Origin: Lepas anatifera
Taxonomy: Eukaryota > Arthropoda > Thecostraca > Lepadidae
Assembly: GCA_034440635.1 (NCBI GenBank)
Contig: JAOTON010000385.1
Location: forward strand, 588,501 to 652,500
Length of the DNA stretch: 64,000 bases
Direction: 5' to 3'
The notes below the pieces were generated by a model. It was not told the origin of the DNA. It saw nothing but the letters and a program-made list of their open reading frames with translations, and ran no database searches. Both the position numbers and the translations under genes were made by a program. Below are positions 1 through 10,759 of this stretch, one piece after another (position 1 is the stretch's first letter; each line of letters starts with the position of its first letter).

Positions 1-470
1 TTTTAAATGATAATTTCAAAATTTTGAAAACTGAGGGAAGGGGGTTGAAAATATACATTTTGCCTTGTTTAGATTACCCGAAGGTCCTGTCTCTTAGGCT
101 TGATTTTCACGAAACTAGTATGGATTGACAGGGAATTGCTTGGAAATGGTCAAATCCCTCACTTAGGTGAAATTCAAAATTCAAGGGCGGTTTTAGGGCC
201 AGAAATATGGGGGATTATATAAATTGTTTTCATATATTTTTTGCAGAAATGCACACGCCAGGTACGGTGTAATATCTCTGATGTTAAGAAAGTGCTCAAA
301 TATCGAAAATATGTCGAAGTGGATTCAGGGAGGCTGAATAGTGTGGTAAGACACAATTACCCTGCCTTTCAGGTATGAATATTTTTCAAATTACCCTGCC
401 TTTATCTACCCCTGGCCGAACCGGGGAACACTCCTGGATCCGCCTATGGATGAATGGTGTCCATTTGGTG
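1..470. other. AT-rich spacer with transposon debris
   Basis: No gene is visible. The stretch is AT-rich and ends with a fragment (about 433-450) reading CTGGATCCGCCTATGG, the same terminal motif carried by several small inverted-repeat elements elsewhere in the window. Short open frames here have no recognisable product. Confidence 0.5.
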
Positions 471-1506
471 TTAACCCTCGCCCCACCGGGGGGCCATCGA
501 TGGCCCCCCTAAGGTTTTTCCGGGATAGCAGAAAAACGACGAGGCGCAGCACCGCGGTTGAGGGCTCTACCTCTCACTGCATCATTTTCCCATCATCCCT
601 GAAATTTTTTACCCCGGGTCACCCAAGGTCAGGTCACCAGACGAGGTCAACCAAGGTCACCTCACTTCACCTTTAGAGCTCTGTAAGAGCTACATTTCAA
701 AGTCGATCGATTTGAAACTTCCTACACTTCATGACCCCTCCAGGGTCTACAAGGTGTATATCCGGGATTTTTCGATTTCGTGCCCTGAGGTCAGGTCACG
801 AGGCGACCTCTCCCATTGGAAAAGCATGGGGAAAAGCTATTTCATGATATAAAAGCCACAAAAATGATTGCAAATACTCAGACTGCTCAGAACAACGTTT
901 TTGGACACCCTTTCACGGATCCCAGGGGTCATATTTGCCCTTTGACTTTTCCAAGGTCATCCAAGGTCACCACAGGTCAAAAACAGTATTTTGACAATAA
1001 CTTTTGACCTAATTGAGCTAGAGCGGTGAAACAAACACCATCGTGTTTGTCTTGTCACTGGCTTTCATTTGATATACGGCAAGGTCACTTTTTGACCTTT
1101 CGTGACCTCAGGTCATATTAGGTCACGAGGTGACCTCTGGCGGTCAAACCACTGGCGGGAGGTCTTTACGTTCCACATAGCGGAAAAAGTACTGGCAATT
1201 TGCTATCAAATGTACTTTACCAGGTCTCAATAGCTCTAATGACATAAGAGTTATGCCCAGTTTGCTTAATCATTGCATATTTGAGTGAAAATAGCCGATC
1301 TTGACCTAATTTGACCTCTGGAGGTCAAACCATTGACCTGAGCACTAAAACATGCGAAGTAATTTCTTACTGAATTCACGCGAGCTTTCTATTGCACTTT
1401 GCAGATTTGCGCTAACGCCCATATTTTCGGAGTTAGAGGGGGGCCATCGATGGCCCCCCCGGTGGGGCGAAGGTGGCGCCGGACCCCCGGTGGGGCGCGG
1501 TGTTAA
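471..1506. mobile_element. TTAA-flanked TIR element 1, rich in AGGTCA hexamers
   Basis: TTAA occurs at 471-474 and 1503-1506. Just inside lie inverted termini: CGCCCCACCGGGG near the left end and CCCCGGTGGGGCG near the right end. Each end also contains a perfect 22-bp palindrome centred on ATCGAT (GGGGGGCC/GGCCCCCC arms), near 490-511 and 1438-1460. The interior has no plausible coding sequence but many AGGTCA/TGACCT hexamers, for example inverted pairs at 793-809 and 1120-1136. TTAA flanks are typical of piggyBac-type insertion, but no transposase is visible, so superfamily assignment is inference. A related element lies at 4728-5547. Confidence 0.65.
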
Positions 1507-1517
1507 GACTAAAGGCA

Positions 1518-2115
1518 AATATCTACGATGCTTTGCCTCATTCAATGCAGACACGACACTAAAATACGCTTGAAAGATAGCGAATCCCCTAATTACGGTA
1601 CCTGAGCGCGCATATGATATCCTATTATCATATAATACTCAGATGGGGTCAATATATCCTTATTTTTACCCCTCCCGTCCATTCCGTAGGCAGTTTATAT
1701 TCACTTTGGAAGAGTTCGAATGGATAACATTGTAGACAACCCATTTTGAGCTCCTGGAACCGCCTATGGCCAAAAATATACCAAAATACACATCAACTGT
1801 CATTCCAAATCTCATTTGGTCCTAGAACTAAATGCATAGTTGCAATGCTTTGTCCCATTCAATGCACACACAACACTAAAACGAGCTTGAGTGCGAGTAA
1901 ACCCCCTAATTACGGTACCTGAGCACGCCTATGGCTTCTTATAATCATTAAATACACATATGTGATCAAAGCATGGTTATGTTTACCCTTCCCGAAGATT
2001 CTGTACGCAATCTATTTACTTTGGAAGAGTTTGGATGGATAACATTGTAAACCCCGCATTTTGAGCTTCTGGAACCGCCTATGGCCAAAATTATATCAAA
2101 ATATACATCAACTGT
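1518..2115. repeat. Diverged tandem duplication, period about 317 bp
   Basis: Two adjacent copies (about 1518-1800 and 1835-2115) share blocks in the same order: a block around CAATGCTTTG/ATTCAATGCA, AATTACGGTACCTGAGC (starting 1591 and 1908), TTTGGAAGAGTT and GGATAACATTGTA. Both end with GGAACCGCCTATGGCC and then the ACATCAACTGTC block. The copies differ by many substitutions and small indels. No coding content is evident. Confidence 0.7.
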
Positions 2116-2424
2116 CCTCCTATATCTCAGTAATAACATTCAAACATTACAACTGCTGCCAATTCGCAACGGACAGCTTTATTGTAGGACAAACGAAGCG
2201 CAGGCGACAATGCTCGGCTTCGGGATAAACCCCCAGATTAGCGAGCCATGGCGGCGCCTGAGGCACATATATATTTTCAAAAATCTCAGGGAATATGTGC
2301 TACTTAGTTGTAAGAAAAGTCACCAAATTTCAAGAGCCTATCTCAAATCGTTGCGGAGATACTATGGAAAAACCTGAGAGGTGGGCAGAATCTGCTCCCA
2401 GCTGGAAATAGAGTAAAAATAAAT

Positions 2425-2775
2425 CCCCCAGGGTAGCGATCATGCATTCGAGAGGTAGCTTATATTAGGTCTGTTCAGCGCCATCTCGTCGCCGCCGCCG
2501 TCCCCTCGCCCCCCCAACGCCGCCGCCGTCGCCCCCCCGACGCCGCCGCCGCCCCCTCCCCCGACGCCGCCGCCGTCGATTTCGCAGTGGACTCTGGGGT
2601 AGGTCGCGTCGGAGCCGCGCTGTACTTTGCGTCCCACGTCCCCCGCCAAAAATATAACGCCGTTATTCCCCACGTGGTATCTAAAAAAAATCGCACGTCC
2701 CAATCCCCCTTCCCCAAGAGAAGAGATAGACATGGGTTTTGCCCCCCCCAAAACTCGGATCTGCGTCCGCCCCTG
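2425..2775. mobile_element. MITE remnant, same family as 22128-22367
   Basis: Shares TAGCTTATA(T/C)TAGGTCTGT and the terminal block AGACATGGGTTT(T)GCC...ACTCGG...TGCGTCC...CCCCTG with the element at 22128-22367. The right end is clear near 2773. The left end is not clear and may be truncated. Its middle is replaced by a GCC-type trinucleotide-rich stretch (2489-2586). Confidence 0.55.
2489..2586. repeat. GCC/GTC trinucleotide-rich low-complexity tract
   Basis: Interrupted (CGC)n/(GCC)n tract with runs of C. The glycine/alanine-rich open frames read from it are compositional artefacts. Confidence 0.75.
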
Positions 2776-3135
2776 ACTCAGGGCACCCTTATAGGTACCT
2801 GGTTAAGAACTGCGCTCTCTGGCTCAGGTACATCATCCCAACAAAGCCTAACGAACCAACCCTCCTCTTTACAAATTCTCAATACGCCCATGGATCCCGC
2901 GCAAACAGGGTCATCGAACCCTTCTGTGTTTTCATTGCCCTTGCAAAAGCGCGGGAAAACCGGCGGCACAAATCCGCCTTGGAGTACTTTACCTTTGCAG
3001 CATATTTTTTTACACAAATATCCAAATACCTATCCCGTCGTGCACTCCCATGAGAGCTTTGCTAGCCACCTAGCGGCATTTTCATATACTATTGAGCACG
3101 TGATATGACGCACAGTTATGTGGGTGATTTGCTTT

Positions 3136-3390
3136 GTGGCCTTTTTGAACTGTGGGCGCTTTAAGCATTTGAATGTGGGTATTTTAATGTGTGGGCGTTT
3201 TTAGTCGTGGGTGGTTTGAAATCCCCTTATGGGAGCATTTGTGGGCCCTTTAATCCGTGGGTATTTCAATTTGTGGGCGATTTAAGCCGTGGACAGTTTT
3301 AGTTTGGACGTTTAAAGCCGTGGGTCTTACGTTGTGTGGTCGAATCAATTTGTGGGCGTTTTTAACTGTGGGCGTTTCCATAGGGCTCCG
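3136..3390. repeat. Degenerate short tandem repeat, GTGGGCGTTTTAA-like
   Basis: About fifteen imperfect copies of a 14-20 bp motif resembling GTGGGCGTTTTAAxxx follow one another. Spacing is irregular, so this is a decayed minisatellite. No gene is recognised. Confidence 0.6.
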
Positions 3391-3394
3391 TTTT

Positions 3395-3610
3395 CATTGG
3401 CGGATCCAGGAGCAAAATTTGGAGGTGACCAAACCACCAAACCCAGTAGAAAACACCAAACCAACGTTTGGGGTGGGTTGGGGGCTAAGATAAGAAAAAG
3501 CGCAAAAACAGTACTTTTAGAGAAAATTCGGTTCTTTCGGGGTGAGCAAACGACACTATTTTAGGCTTTGCGAACCACGGCCCCTTTAGCTCCCTTTTGG
3601 ATCCGTCATG
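3395..3610. mobile_element. MITE with CATTGGCGGATCC / GGATCCGTCATG termini
   Basis: The left end CATTGGCGGATCCAGGAGC is matched in inverted form at the right by CCTTTTGGATCCGTCATG. Flanking 8-mers agree at only 5 of 8 positions, so any target duplication has decayed. It belongs to the hAT-like MITE group seen throughout the window. Confidence 0.55.
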
Positions 3611-3639
3611 ACGGATTTATTCTATGATTTTTTCTATTT

Positions 3640-3693
3640 CGATTTATTCTATGAAAAGCAGCGCTGCAGTGCCGCTTTTCATAGAATAAATCG
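3640..3693. repeat. Perfect 20-bp inverted repeat (hairpin)
   Basis: The arms 3640-3659 (starting CGATTTATTC) and 3674-3693 (ending GAATAAATCG) are exact reverse complements separated by a 14-nt GC-rich loop. It lies just outside the MITE at 3395-3610. The sequence alone shows no function. Confidence 0.85.
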
Positions 3694-4391
3694 TAATAAA
3701 TATATTGTGGCTCATCATAGACCCACTGACATTACGTTAGTGTACCTATAGACTGAAAATTTCCCACCTAATAAGACTGCAAAATAACAACCCGCTGCCT
3801 TCCATCCGAAAAATGCCAGTGGCGGAAATAGCACCTGGCTTGGCGGCGGCATGGTCAAAATTTCAAAGAATAGTTTCCAAGAAAAATAGGCGGTTCGAGC
3901 CGGGGAGAGTAAAATGCCCTTTCAATGCTCGGGATCCTGGGCAGTGTTCACGGCGGCTTGCGACTCTTTAGGACGCGGCGTTTTTCTGCGTCCAACCAAT
4001 CAGATGCCCCTATACCCCCGATGTTCTTTAAAAATCGCGTCTTTATAACTCTGGGCCCCATCGCCTCCTAAACCATCGATTTAGATCTTCCAATAGTGAC
4101 TGCAATCCATAGTTTTTATCAATTATCGGGGTCGACTCCGACTCTGGCCTGCAAAAATTAAATCAGGCTCCATCTGCGGCTCCGACCTTAGCCACACACT
4201 TAGAAACCTTTATCGGTATAGAGTATAGACATACCAGATCAATTTACAAGGAATTGCGCACATTTTTCTCCCTTTTCCCCTATGGTTACGCATGGTTCTA
4301 TCGAATGGCTCCATATAGAGCCACTATATCGTGAATTTTCAATATACATCGCTTCTTCCGCCACATCGCTTGCAACACGCGTTAGCATTCG

Positions 4392-4573
4392 CCTAGGCGG
4401 ATCAAGGGATGGAAAAAGGGGCAGGGCCCCCGATTGACCCTCGGCGCCCCCTGAAACGAGGCTCCCAGGATGCGAAAATCCGCGCCCACCTGATGGGCTT
4501 TCCCGGCCAAAATTTAGCGCCTCCTTGGTCGGATGGCACCCCCTCCCCATTGGCAATCCTGGATCCGTATATG
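4392..4573. mobile_element. hAT-type MITE, 8-bp TSD AGCATTCG
   Basis: The same 8-mer AGCATTCG lies at 4384-4391 and 4574-4581. The enclosed 182 bp have inverted ends, CCTAGGCGGATC on the left and GGATCCGTATATG on the right. The interior matches, in inverted orientation, the blocks at 37400-37645 and 56765-57035 (family C). No coding capacity. Confidence 0.8.
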
Positions 4574-4727
4574 AGCATTCGTACCTTTAAAATTGATATT
4601 GCGGCCCATTCAAAATTGGGGAGGAGGCCCTGCTGCGACGTGTCGGGATTGTGACGAATCCAAGGGGTTGGGGAGTGGGGCTAGCGCTCTCGGCAAACTG
4701 GTGCGCCATTCAGGCCAGGGCAGTTGA

Positions 4728-5547
4728 TTAACCCCTGCCCCGGTGGCGGGTATGATCCACCTTCGCCCTGGTGAGAGGGGGGCTAAAAAAGACCCCCACG
4801 ATCTAAAAAAACTAAGAGAGCTAGAAAAAGCGCAAAACGGCAATTCTCTCGTCAATACGAATCGAATGATGTATAATATTGCTATACCAGGTCAAATCTA
4901 AAATTTGACTGACCCAGGTCAACGGTCTGACCCAACTTGACCTGGTATAGTCATGATGTATATCATTTGACTTGCAGTGACTATACAAACACTTTGGTGA
5001 CAAAATAAGCAAGTTCTTTGTTTATTCAAAATTTATAGAGTAAAACACAAAAATGCTTATTTGACATAGTGACCTTTCAAAGGTCACAAGTCAAAATTTT
5101 TGGCATCAACTTCAGAAATGGGCTAAGAGAAAGTTGTTAACGATTTTTGACGTTGATTCCATCCATACTTGGTACTGAGAAAAGCTCATTTCGTGATTTT
5201 CCCCATGTATTTACAATGGGGAGGTCATGCTCTGCACATGACCTTAGTTCATCAATATAAAAATCCCGGAACATATGTTGTAGCTCCTGGTGGGCCCAAT
5301 ATGTGGTATGAGTTTCAACTTGATCGATTAAACCATCCTTTTAGTTATGCAGTCCTAAGCATTTTTTGAGGTGAGGTCACTTCACCTGACCTGATATGAC
5401 CTCGAGCTAAAATTTTCAGGAAAGATGTAAAAAGGATGAAGGAATAGGTAGACTAAGTTTGGCGGCGCTGCGCGCCGCCGTTTTTAGTCACTTCGGAAAA
5501 ACCCGAGGGGGGGGGTCTAAAAAGACCCCAACCCGGGCGAAGGTTAA
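4728..5547. mobile_element. TTAA-flanked TIR element 2, rich in AGGTCA hexamers
   Basis: TTAA at 4728-4731 and 5544-5547. Inverted ends share CTTCGCCC...GGGGGGTCT/AGACCCCC-type blocks around a TAAAAAGACC motif. The interior repeatedly contains AGGTCA or TGACCT, for example 4890-4950 and 5365-5405. Related by structure and content to the element at 471-1506. No transposase ORF. Confidence 0.55.
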
Positions 5548-5896
5548 CTGCCCTGGTTCATGCCACCTATGTCATAGATGTACCACTAGTGATCACCCGT
5601 GAAAACCCGAAATGCAGCTCAGACCCTGAGTCACAGACAGCGGAATTTAGAGGCCGAGTCCGACGAAAACTGTCGCTTCCGACCGACTCCGCAACCCTGG
5701 ATTTGCCCTCTTCTACCCTGGATTACCCTATTTAAAAATGCGCTGAACGCAGATGTAGGAAAATGCGAGGCGGCGTAGCTTCTTAACTTTTGAATCCCAT
5801 CGGATGCGATTTTTCTGACTCTGCTTCAGCAGCCACAAGACCCTCTATGCACCCATTTTAAAGAAAATCGGAAAAGTAACGTGCGGGCATTGGCAG

Positions 5897-6022
5897 TGCT
5901 GGATCCAGGGAATTGGGGCCAACGGAGGGGGCAACGGAGTCCAAATTTGTTTTTTAATCGAAGCGTATCAGGAGGCTTGGGGACAAATGTCTTTTTTGTC
6001 TCCCTTGCATCCGCCAGTGACA
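5897..6022. mobile_element. Short MITE with CAGTGCTGGATCC / ATCCGCCAGTG ends
   Basis: The left end CAGTGCTGGATCCAGGGA and right end TCCCTTGCATCCGCCAGTG form an imperfect terminal inverted repeat around about 90 bp of unique sequence. I found no convincing 8-bp duplication. Same terminal motif group as the other hAT-like MITEs here. Confidence 0.5.
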
Positions 6023-8018
6023 GGGCATGACCAGATTGAAATCGCGAAAACACATGCTTAGGATTAGGTGTTTCCTGAACCAAATTTCACGTGGACCAGT
6101 TGGGGAAAGTGATTTACGAAGAGTATTGGAAAATACCGGTCACAGTCCACGCACAAATGATTTCCAGCGTGTACCTACTTCCTAGCCGATGTCACTGCCA
6201 TAGCATCAGGATTGTGTACACCGACCGCAGTCTTCTTTGCCACGCGAGGAGACGTGCATGAACAAAATCAGCCGACAGCTTACGAATATTATAAATATTC
6301 GATCAATGTATGCACCTAAATATAGGCCAAGCATGTAAACACAGCACACAAAAGGGCATATTGTCAAGCCCAATCAAATTATTGTGAAAGTCGCGCACGG
6401 GGCTGTTCGAGTGCCAGTAGCAGCATGTAAACAAACAGGCATGAGTTCGCATCCCAAAATACGACATTCCCACTAAGCACACGTCCAGAACTTCCTGAGC
6501 ATTCCAAGCCAGCTCGAGGCAGTGTCTAGCGCCACGAGAGACCCTGAACAGTGGAGTTGCCGCCGGGACAGAGCAATGTCCCAAAATAGGTCTTGCTCTA
6601 GGGGGAGCGGAAAATTCTGCTCCGAATTTCCACCCTAGCCATGGAAAATTCTCTTCAGGTGCCGGATGGCTTGATTTCATGACCTATGTTTTAATAAAGG
6701 AATGAATTTTCCATTTTGGGATACACAAAATATGGTTTTCATAATTCATTCTATGGTAATACGAACAGAGGGGCGTAGCCCTTACAGTTGTTATCAGCTT
6801 TAAACAGCTAACCCCATTCTTTAAGAATTAGCCTTTACGTATTGTACCGTAGGCCGGAGCACCGAGAGAAGAAAAAGCACCAAGGTTTGATTTTAAATGT
6901 GTGGGAGACTTAAGTGCGTGGGTATGGCTTTCCACTCAGCACTCTGAATTTTGAAACACTGGTACAGAGTTGGGAGGTCGACCTAGCCGGAGGGAGCATA
7001 CCTATAGACGCCGGCACAGAAAGGGCCGTTAAAACATTACGTCACGCAAATGGCGCCGGGGGATCAGTCCCAGCGTTATCAACCGTTTCATCTCGGCGTC
7101 GATAAGCGTTACCTGGGGAGAAGGGAGAGGGTTGGTAACTCACCGTTACGAATTTATGGACGGTCACTCTTGGGTATTCTAAAAGAAAGCATTTCGTGCA
7201 TAAATTCCACCATTTTTCCCGATTTCACTGAAACAAAGTTTTGGAAGATGATTGGTGAGCACAAAGTAGGGAGACGGGTTTCGGCCCGTATCAATTTTCC
7301 AGAGCGGGGGATCCGACTCCAGAGTTCCCTGGTGGCGATGCCCGTACATATGTGACGAGTTTGCCCAGTGCATACAAATGCATTAAAGGCCTACTGCAGC
7401 ATAAAACGCATCCACAAATCCCTACAGCTAGGTTTCTGTGTTTAGACTTAGGATTCACAAAATCGGCGTTCCACGGGAACCCCATTTTCATATGGGATCA
7501 ACAGCCTCCACAAATCAGCGCAAAATGCACACTATTGTCTCACTCCAGATTACCTTAAATGCTAGGTTATCACATATTTCATCCCGAACAATAAACTTAT
7601 TTCAAACAGCAGAATGACTTTCCCAAAGACTATTGCACAAACCAACGTCAAGCCCACGCTGCAGTCACTGACTAGTTGCTCAAACATATTGAAGGATCTG
7701 CGCTGGCAATGTGAGACATTGGGCAGCTTTCCTGCAGACAAAAACCAACCGTTTTTATAATAACACCTCCTCGTCATCTGATGAACATATCTTAATTTCA
7801 ACCTCACATATATATGCTTCTCTTAGCCAAAAGCAGAAGTGGGAGCGATATGAGCGTCAATGTTCTGCTCGGGCCAAAATGCACCGGCTCATCTCCCGAT
7901 GCAATACAAAACTAGATACCATGATTCAGAGAGGGGCATCTGGCCCGGAATTCGAACCGCACGCCCTCCCCTCTCCGTGGCGTCACTCAGTCCCGCCCTC
8001 CGCCACCCTCTCCCGTCG
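6023..8018. other. Spacer without recognised gene (3-prime side of ALG14)
   Basis: No conserved protein or RNA gene is seen. Short open frames have no recognisable product. The only structured item is a tRNA-like repeat head near 7935-8010, listed separately. Confidence 0.5.
7935..8010 (-). repeat. tRNA-like SINE head (B box)
   Basis: On the minus strand 7958-7947 reads GGTTCGAATTCC, close to the RNA polymerase III B-box consensus, within a short G+C-rich tRNA-like block. The acceptor stem does not close, so this is not a functional tRNA gene. It lies just downstream of the ALG14 stop, probably in its 3-prime UTR or flank. Confidence 0.35.
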
Positions 8019-10066
8019 TCACACCAAACGTCCCATGTAGAGGGCGCGCGGGTACTTGGCCTGTAGCTCCGGCCACTGCACTATCACGTCATCGACTAGA
8101 CGGTAGAGGATCCTCCCGGTCAGCGAGAGAGACCGCACGCGACAGACACTCTCCACGAACACCACCCGCACCGGTCTGCACAGTAGAACCTGCCGATGAA
8201 CAACGGCCGAGTCCGACAGAGGCGGGGGACGGCACTGCCAATGAGGCTGGCGCCCGACACCGGTTCTAGATGATTATGTAAGCATTGTAGCAAATGCATC
8301 ACTACTGTCAGATTCTTTCTCTGCGTCGTTTCTAATTGGCAGTGGTGAGATAAATAATCAAACATCCCAGAAACTATGTCAATTACAGAAACTTGTCATT
8401 CAGCCGAAAACAAAAGCTTTAAAGCACAATGACACAAAATAAGAAAACTACGTGCCATTACAAATTGAGACCTTTATCGATCAAAACCACCCAAAACTGT
8501 CACCACGTGGGCGTGTGTGGATATCCCACCTTCATCAGAAGCGCCGCCAGACAGACTGGTACGCATGTGCCGGGACCGTTCGCCAGAACCTGAGGTCAGA
8601 AGACATGGTCACAAATACAACACTGGGACGCAAGGGAAGCGAGAATAAACCAACCACTCCATGTCCAAAGTCAAATAATTATAGTTCCTACGGAGCGGTT
8701 TCAAAATCTGACGGATTAAATAAGATACCAGCCGGGTTCGCCACACTGGACAAACAAGCGCCACAAGTACATAACACACTGGCAGATCCAGGGTGAGACG
8801 AGGGAGAGGGAGAGGACGAGCTGAGATCCGACTTAGGATGGGAAGTGGGGCGGGGCGAACACATATCTGGTTAAGCGGATCACGGCTTACTGAGGGAGGA
8901 AGGAAGGAGAGATGAATGTAAACTGTAGTAATCAGCAAATGAAGACCGCAATGGAATCAATACCAAGCGGCGATATACAGCACTGACCAGACCAGGCAGG
9001 CTTGACACTTATCAGCTCAAATGTAGGACCAGGTCAGGCCCCACACTCCGCAGATCACCTCACCCACCATGACCAGGCCGGGGTGGACATTCACGACACG
9101 AACTTCGACACAAACAGCGACAGCCCCCGCCCGCACGGCACATTCATCGGGGACAGATAAGCTGTTCATCAGGCTAAATCAGACACTCACCAGGCCGGTG
9201 CTGTCATTACCAGCGTGACAACGGCCCACATCTGACATCAGAATAGATCTGGCACCAGAATAGATATGACGCTCACCAGGCTAGATCCGGCACCAGAACA
9301 GACCTGACACCACAATAGATAGCTCTCCAGACTAGATCTGACACCAGAACAGATCTGACACCAGAACGGATCTGACACCAGAACAGATCTGACACCAGAA
9401 TAGATATGACGCTCACCAGGCTAGATCTGACGCCGGAAAATATCTGACAACAGAATATATCGGACGCTCACCACGCTAGATCTACTACCAGGCTAGACCT
9501 GACACTCACCAGGTTAGATTTGACACCAGAACAGATCTGACACTCACAAAGCTAGATCTGACACTCACCAGGCCGGATCTGACACCAGGCTAGATCTGAC
9601 ACTCACCAGACCGGGTCTGACACTCACCAGACTAGATCTGACACTCACCAGACTAGATCTGACACTCACCACACTAGATCTGACACTCACCAGCCAGATC
9701 TGACACTCACCAGGCTAGATCTGACACTCACCAGACCAGATCTGACACTCACCAGGCTAGATCTGACACTCACCAGACCAGGTCTGACACTCACCAGGCT
9801 AGATCTGACACTCACCAGACCGGGTCTGACGGTGAGCAGTAGCCGGACGGCGGCCACCATCGCCACCAGCGTGGTCAGTAGGCTGCTGAGCCAGCGCTGA
9901 CCCACGTGTCGGCTGCGCGGCACCGTCAGCAGCTCAGCGGCCCCGTCAGCGTCCAGCGCGCGCCGCTGACTCAGCGCGTCGCCAGAGGCCGACACGTACA
10001 CCCGCGGAGAGAAGCTGGTCGTCGACAGCGACGCAGTCAGGCTCAGCATTTCGGCCGTGTGCCCGC
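8019..10066 (-). CDS. ALG14: ALG14-like UDP-GlcNAc transferase subunit (3-prime three exons)
   Basis: ALG14 anchors the catalytic partner ALG13 at the ER membrane for addition of the second GlcNAc to dolichol-PP-GlcNAc on the cytosolic face. Exons on the minus strand: 10066-9816, 8589-8530 and 8189-8019 (stop 8021-8019), giving 83 + 20 + 56 residues with phases that agree. The first exon shown begins with (G)GHTAEM, the conserved GGHT motif of the glycosyltransferase fold, followed by SPRVYV and PRSRHVGQRW. The 20-residue exon carries the NGPGTCVPVC signature. The last exon has VFVESVCRV and IVQWPELQAKYP, and ends MGRLV as the family does. The N-terminal exon (membrane anchor, about 50 residues) was not found. 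The donor of exon 10066-9816 is embedded in a 21-bp array. Identification is firm; the 5-prime end is incomplete. Confidence 0.88.
9170..9815 (-). repeat. 21-bp minisatellite repeating the ALG14 exon donor site
   Basis: Read on the minus strand, the unit is about CTG|GTGAGTGTCAGATCTAG(C/T), so every regular copy carries a consensus 5-prime splice site. Units nearest the exon (about 9560-9815) are exactly 21 bp. Farther units (to about 9170) are progressively diverged. The exon-proximal copy gives the product expected from family alignment (RPGL joined to VLANGPG). The frame stays open through the array, giving a 7-residue repeat LVSVRSS/LVSVRPG. Confidence 0.9.
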
Positions 10067-10759
10067 CTGCGGAGGCGGCGACGCACTGAGCGGGAGGTCA
10101 AGAGCGCTGATGAGGGAGGCGGGAAGGGGGATGGGAGCCAGACGGCGTGACTGGCCGGGGGAGGAGCGACACGAATGCCACCTCGGGATAAGGCGAGACG
10201 AGAATCGGCCGGGCAGCGGGTCGTCCAGAAACGCGACCAGGATCAGAAGCGCTGATGGGCGTGTTAGGCGCAAGGGGAAGACTATGTTGTAACAATAGCC
10301 GTAGGTGAGTAACACACTGTGGTAACACATGTTAGAACCATCAGGAGAATCCTGCAGACCCAGGCTGCCCTCAGGGCATACCACACAGTACTGATGTGGG
10401 TGATGCAGACTCCCATCTTGTTACAGAGAATCATCCTCCGCTGAAAGCTGAAGCAACGCAGGCGTACTTCTAGTAAAAGCACTCAAACTTGAAAGCACAA
10501 AACGTCTGGCAGATGAATCAAGTTGAGCCTGCCATGACCTGATAAAGCCCCTTTACACTAAGGCACTGTCCCAAAGTTGTAAATCTTCCAACTCTATAAG
10601 CCTCTTGGGACCAATCAGGTTGGTCGTCACCGTAGTCAGGCTACTTCCATCTCCAACTCAAACGGGATCAGCTCAAAAGGCAGTCAGCAGCTTCCCAGCG
10701 TGCCATTTGCGACGAGCCTGGCCGCTGGTGTGAGTTTCCACGGCAGCAGGTAGGGGGCA
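10067..10759. other. Spacer between ALG14 and LRR gene A
   Basis: The missing 5-prime exon of ALG14 would be expected here or further on, but I could not identify a membrane-anchor exon ending in a GSG-type sequence with the required phase. Short overlapping ORFs on both strands show no family resemblance. Confidence 0.4.

Noticed and set aside
2440..2751. Glycine/alanine-rich ORFs around the GCC tract
   Set aside because: Low-complexity trinucleotide tract inside a MITE remnant.
9170..9815. CRISPR array
   Set aside because: The period is 21 bp with no spacers, and the context is a eukaryotic intron. It is a minisatellite.
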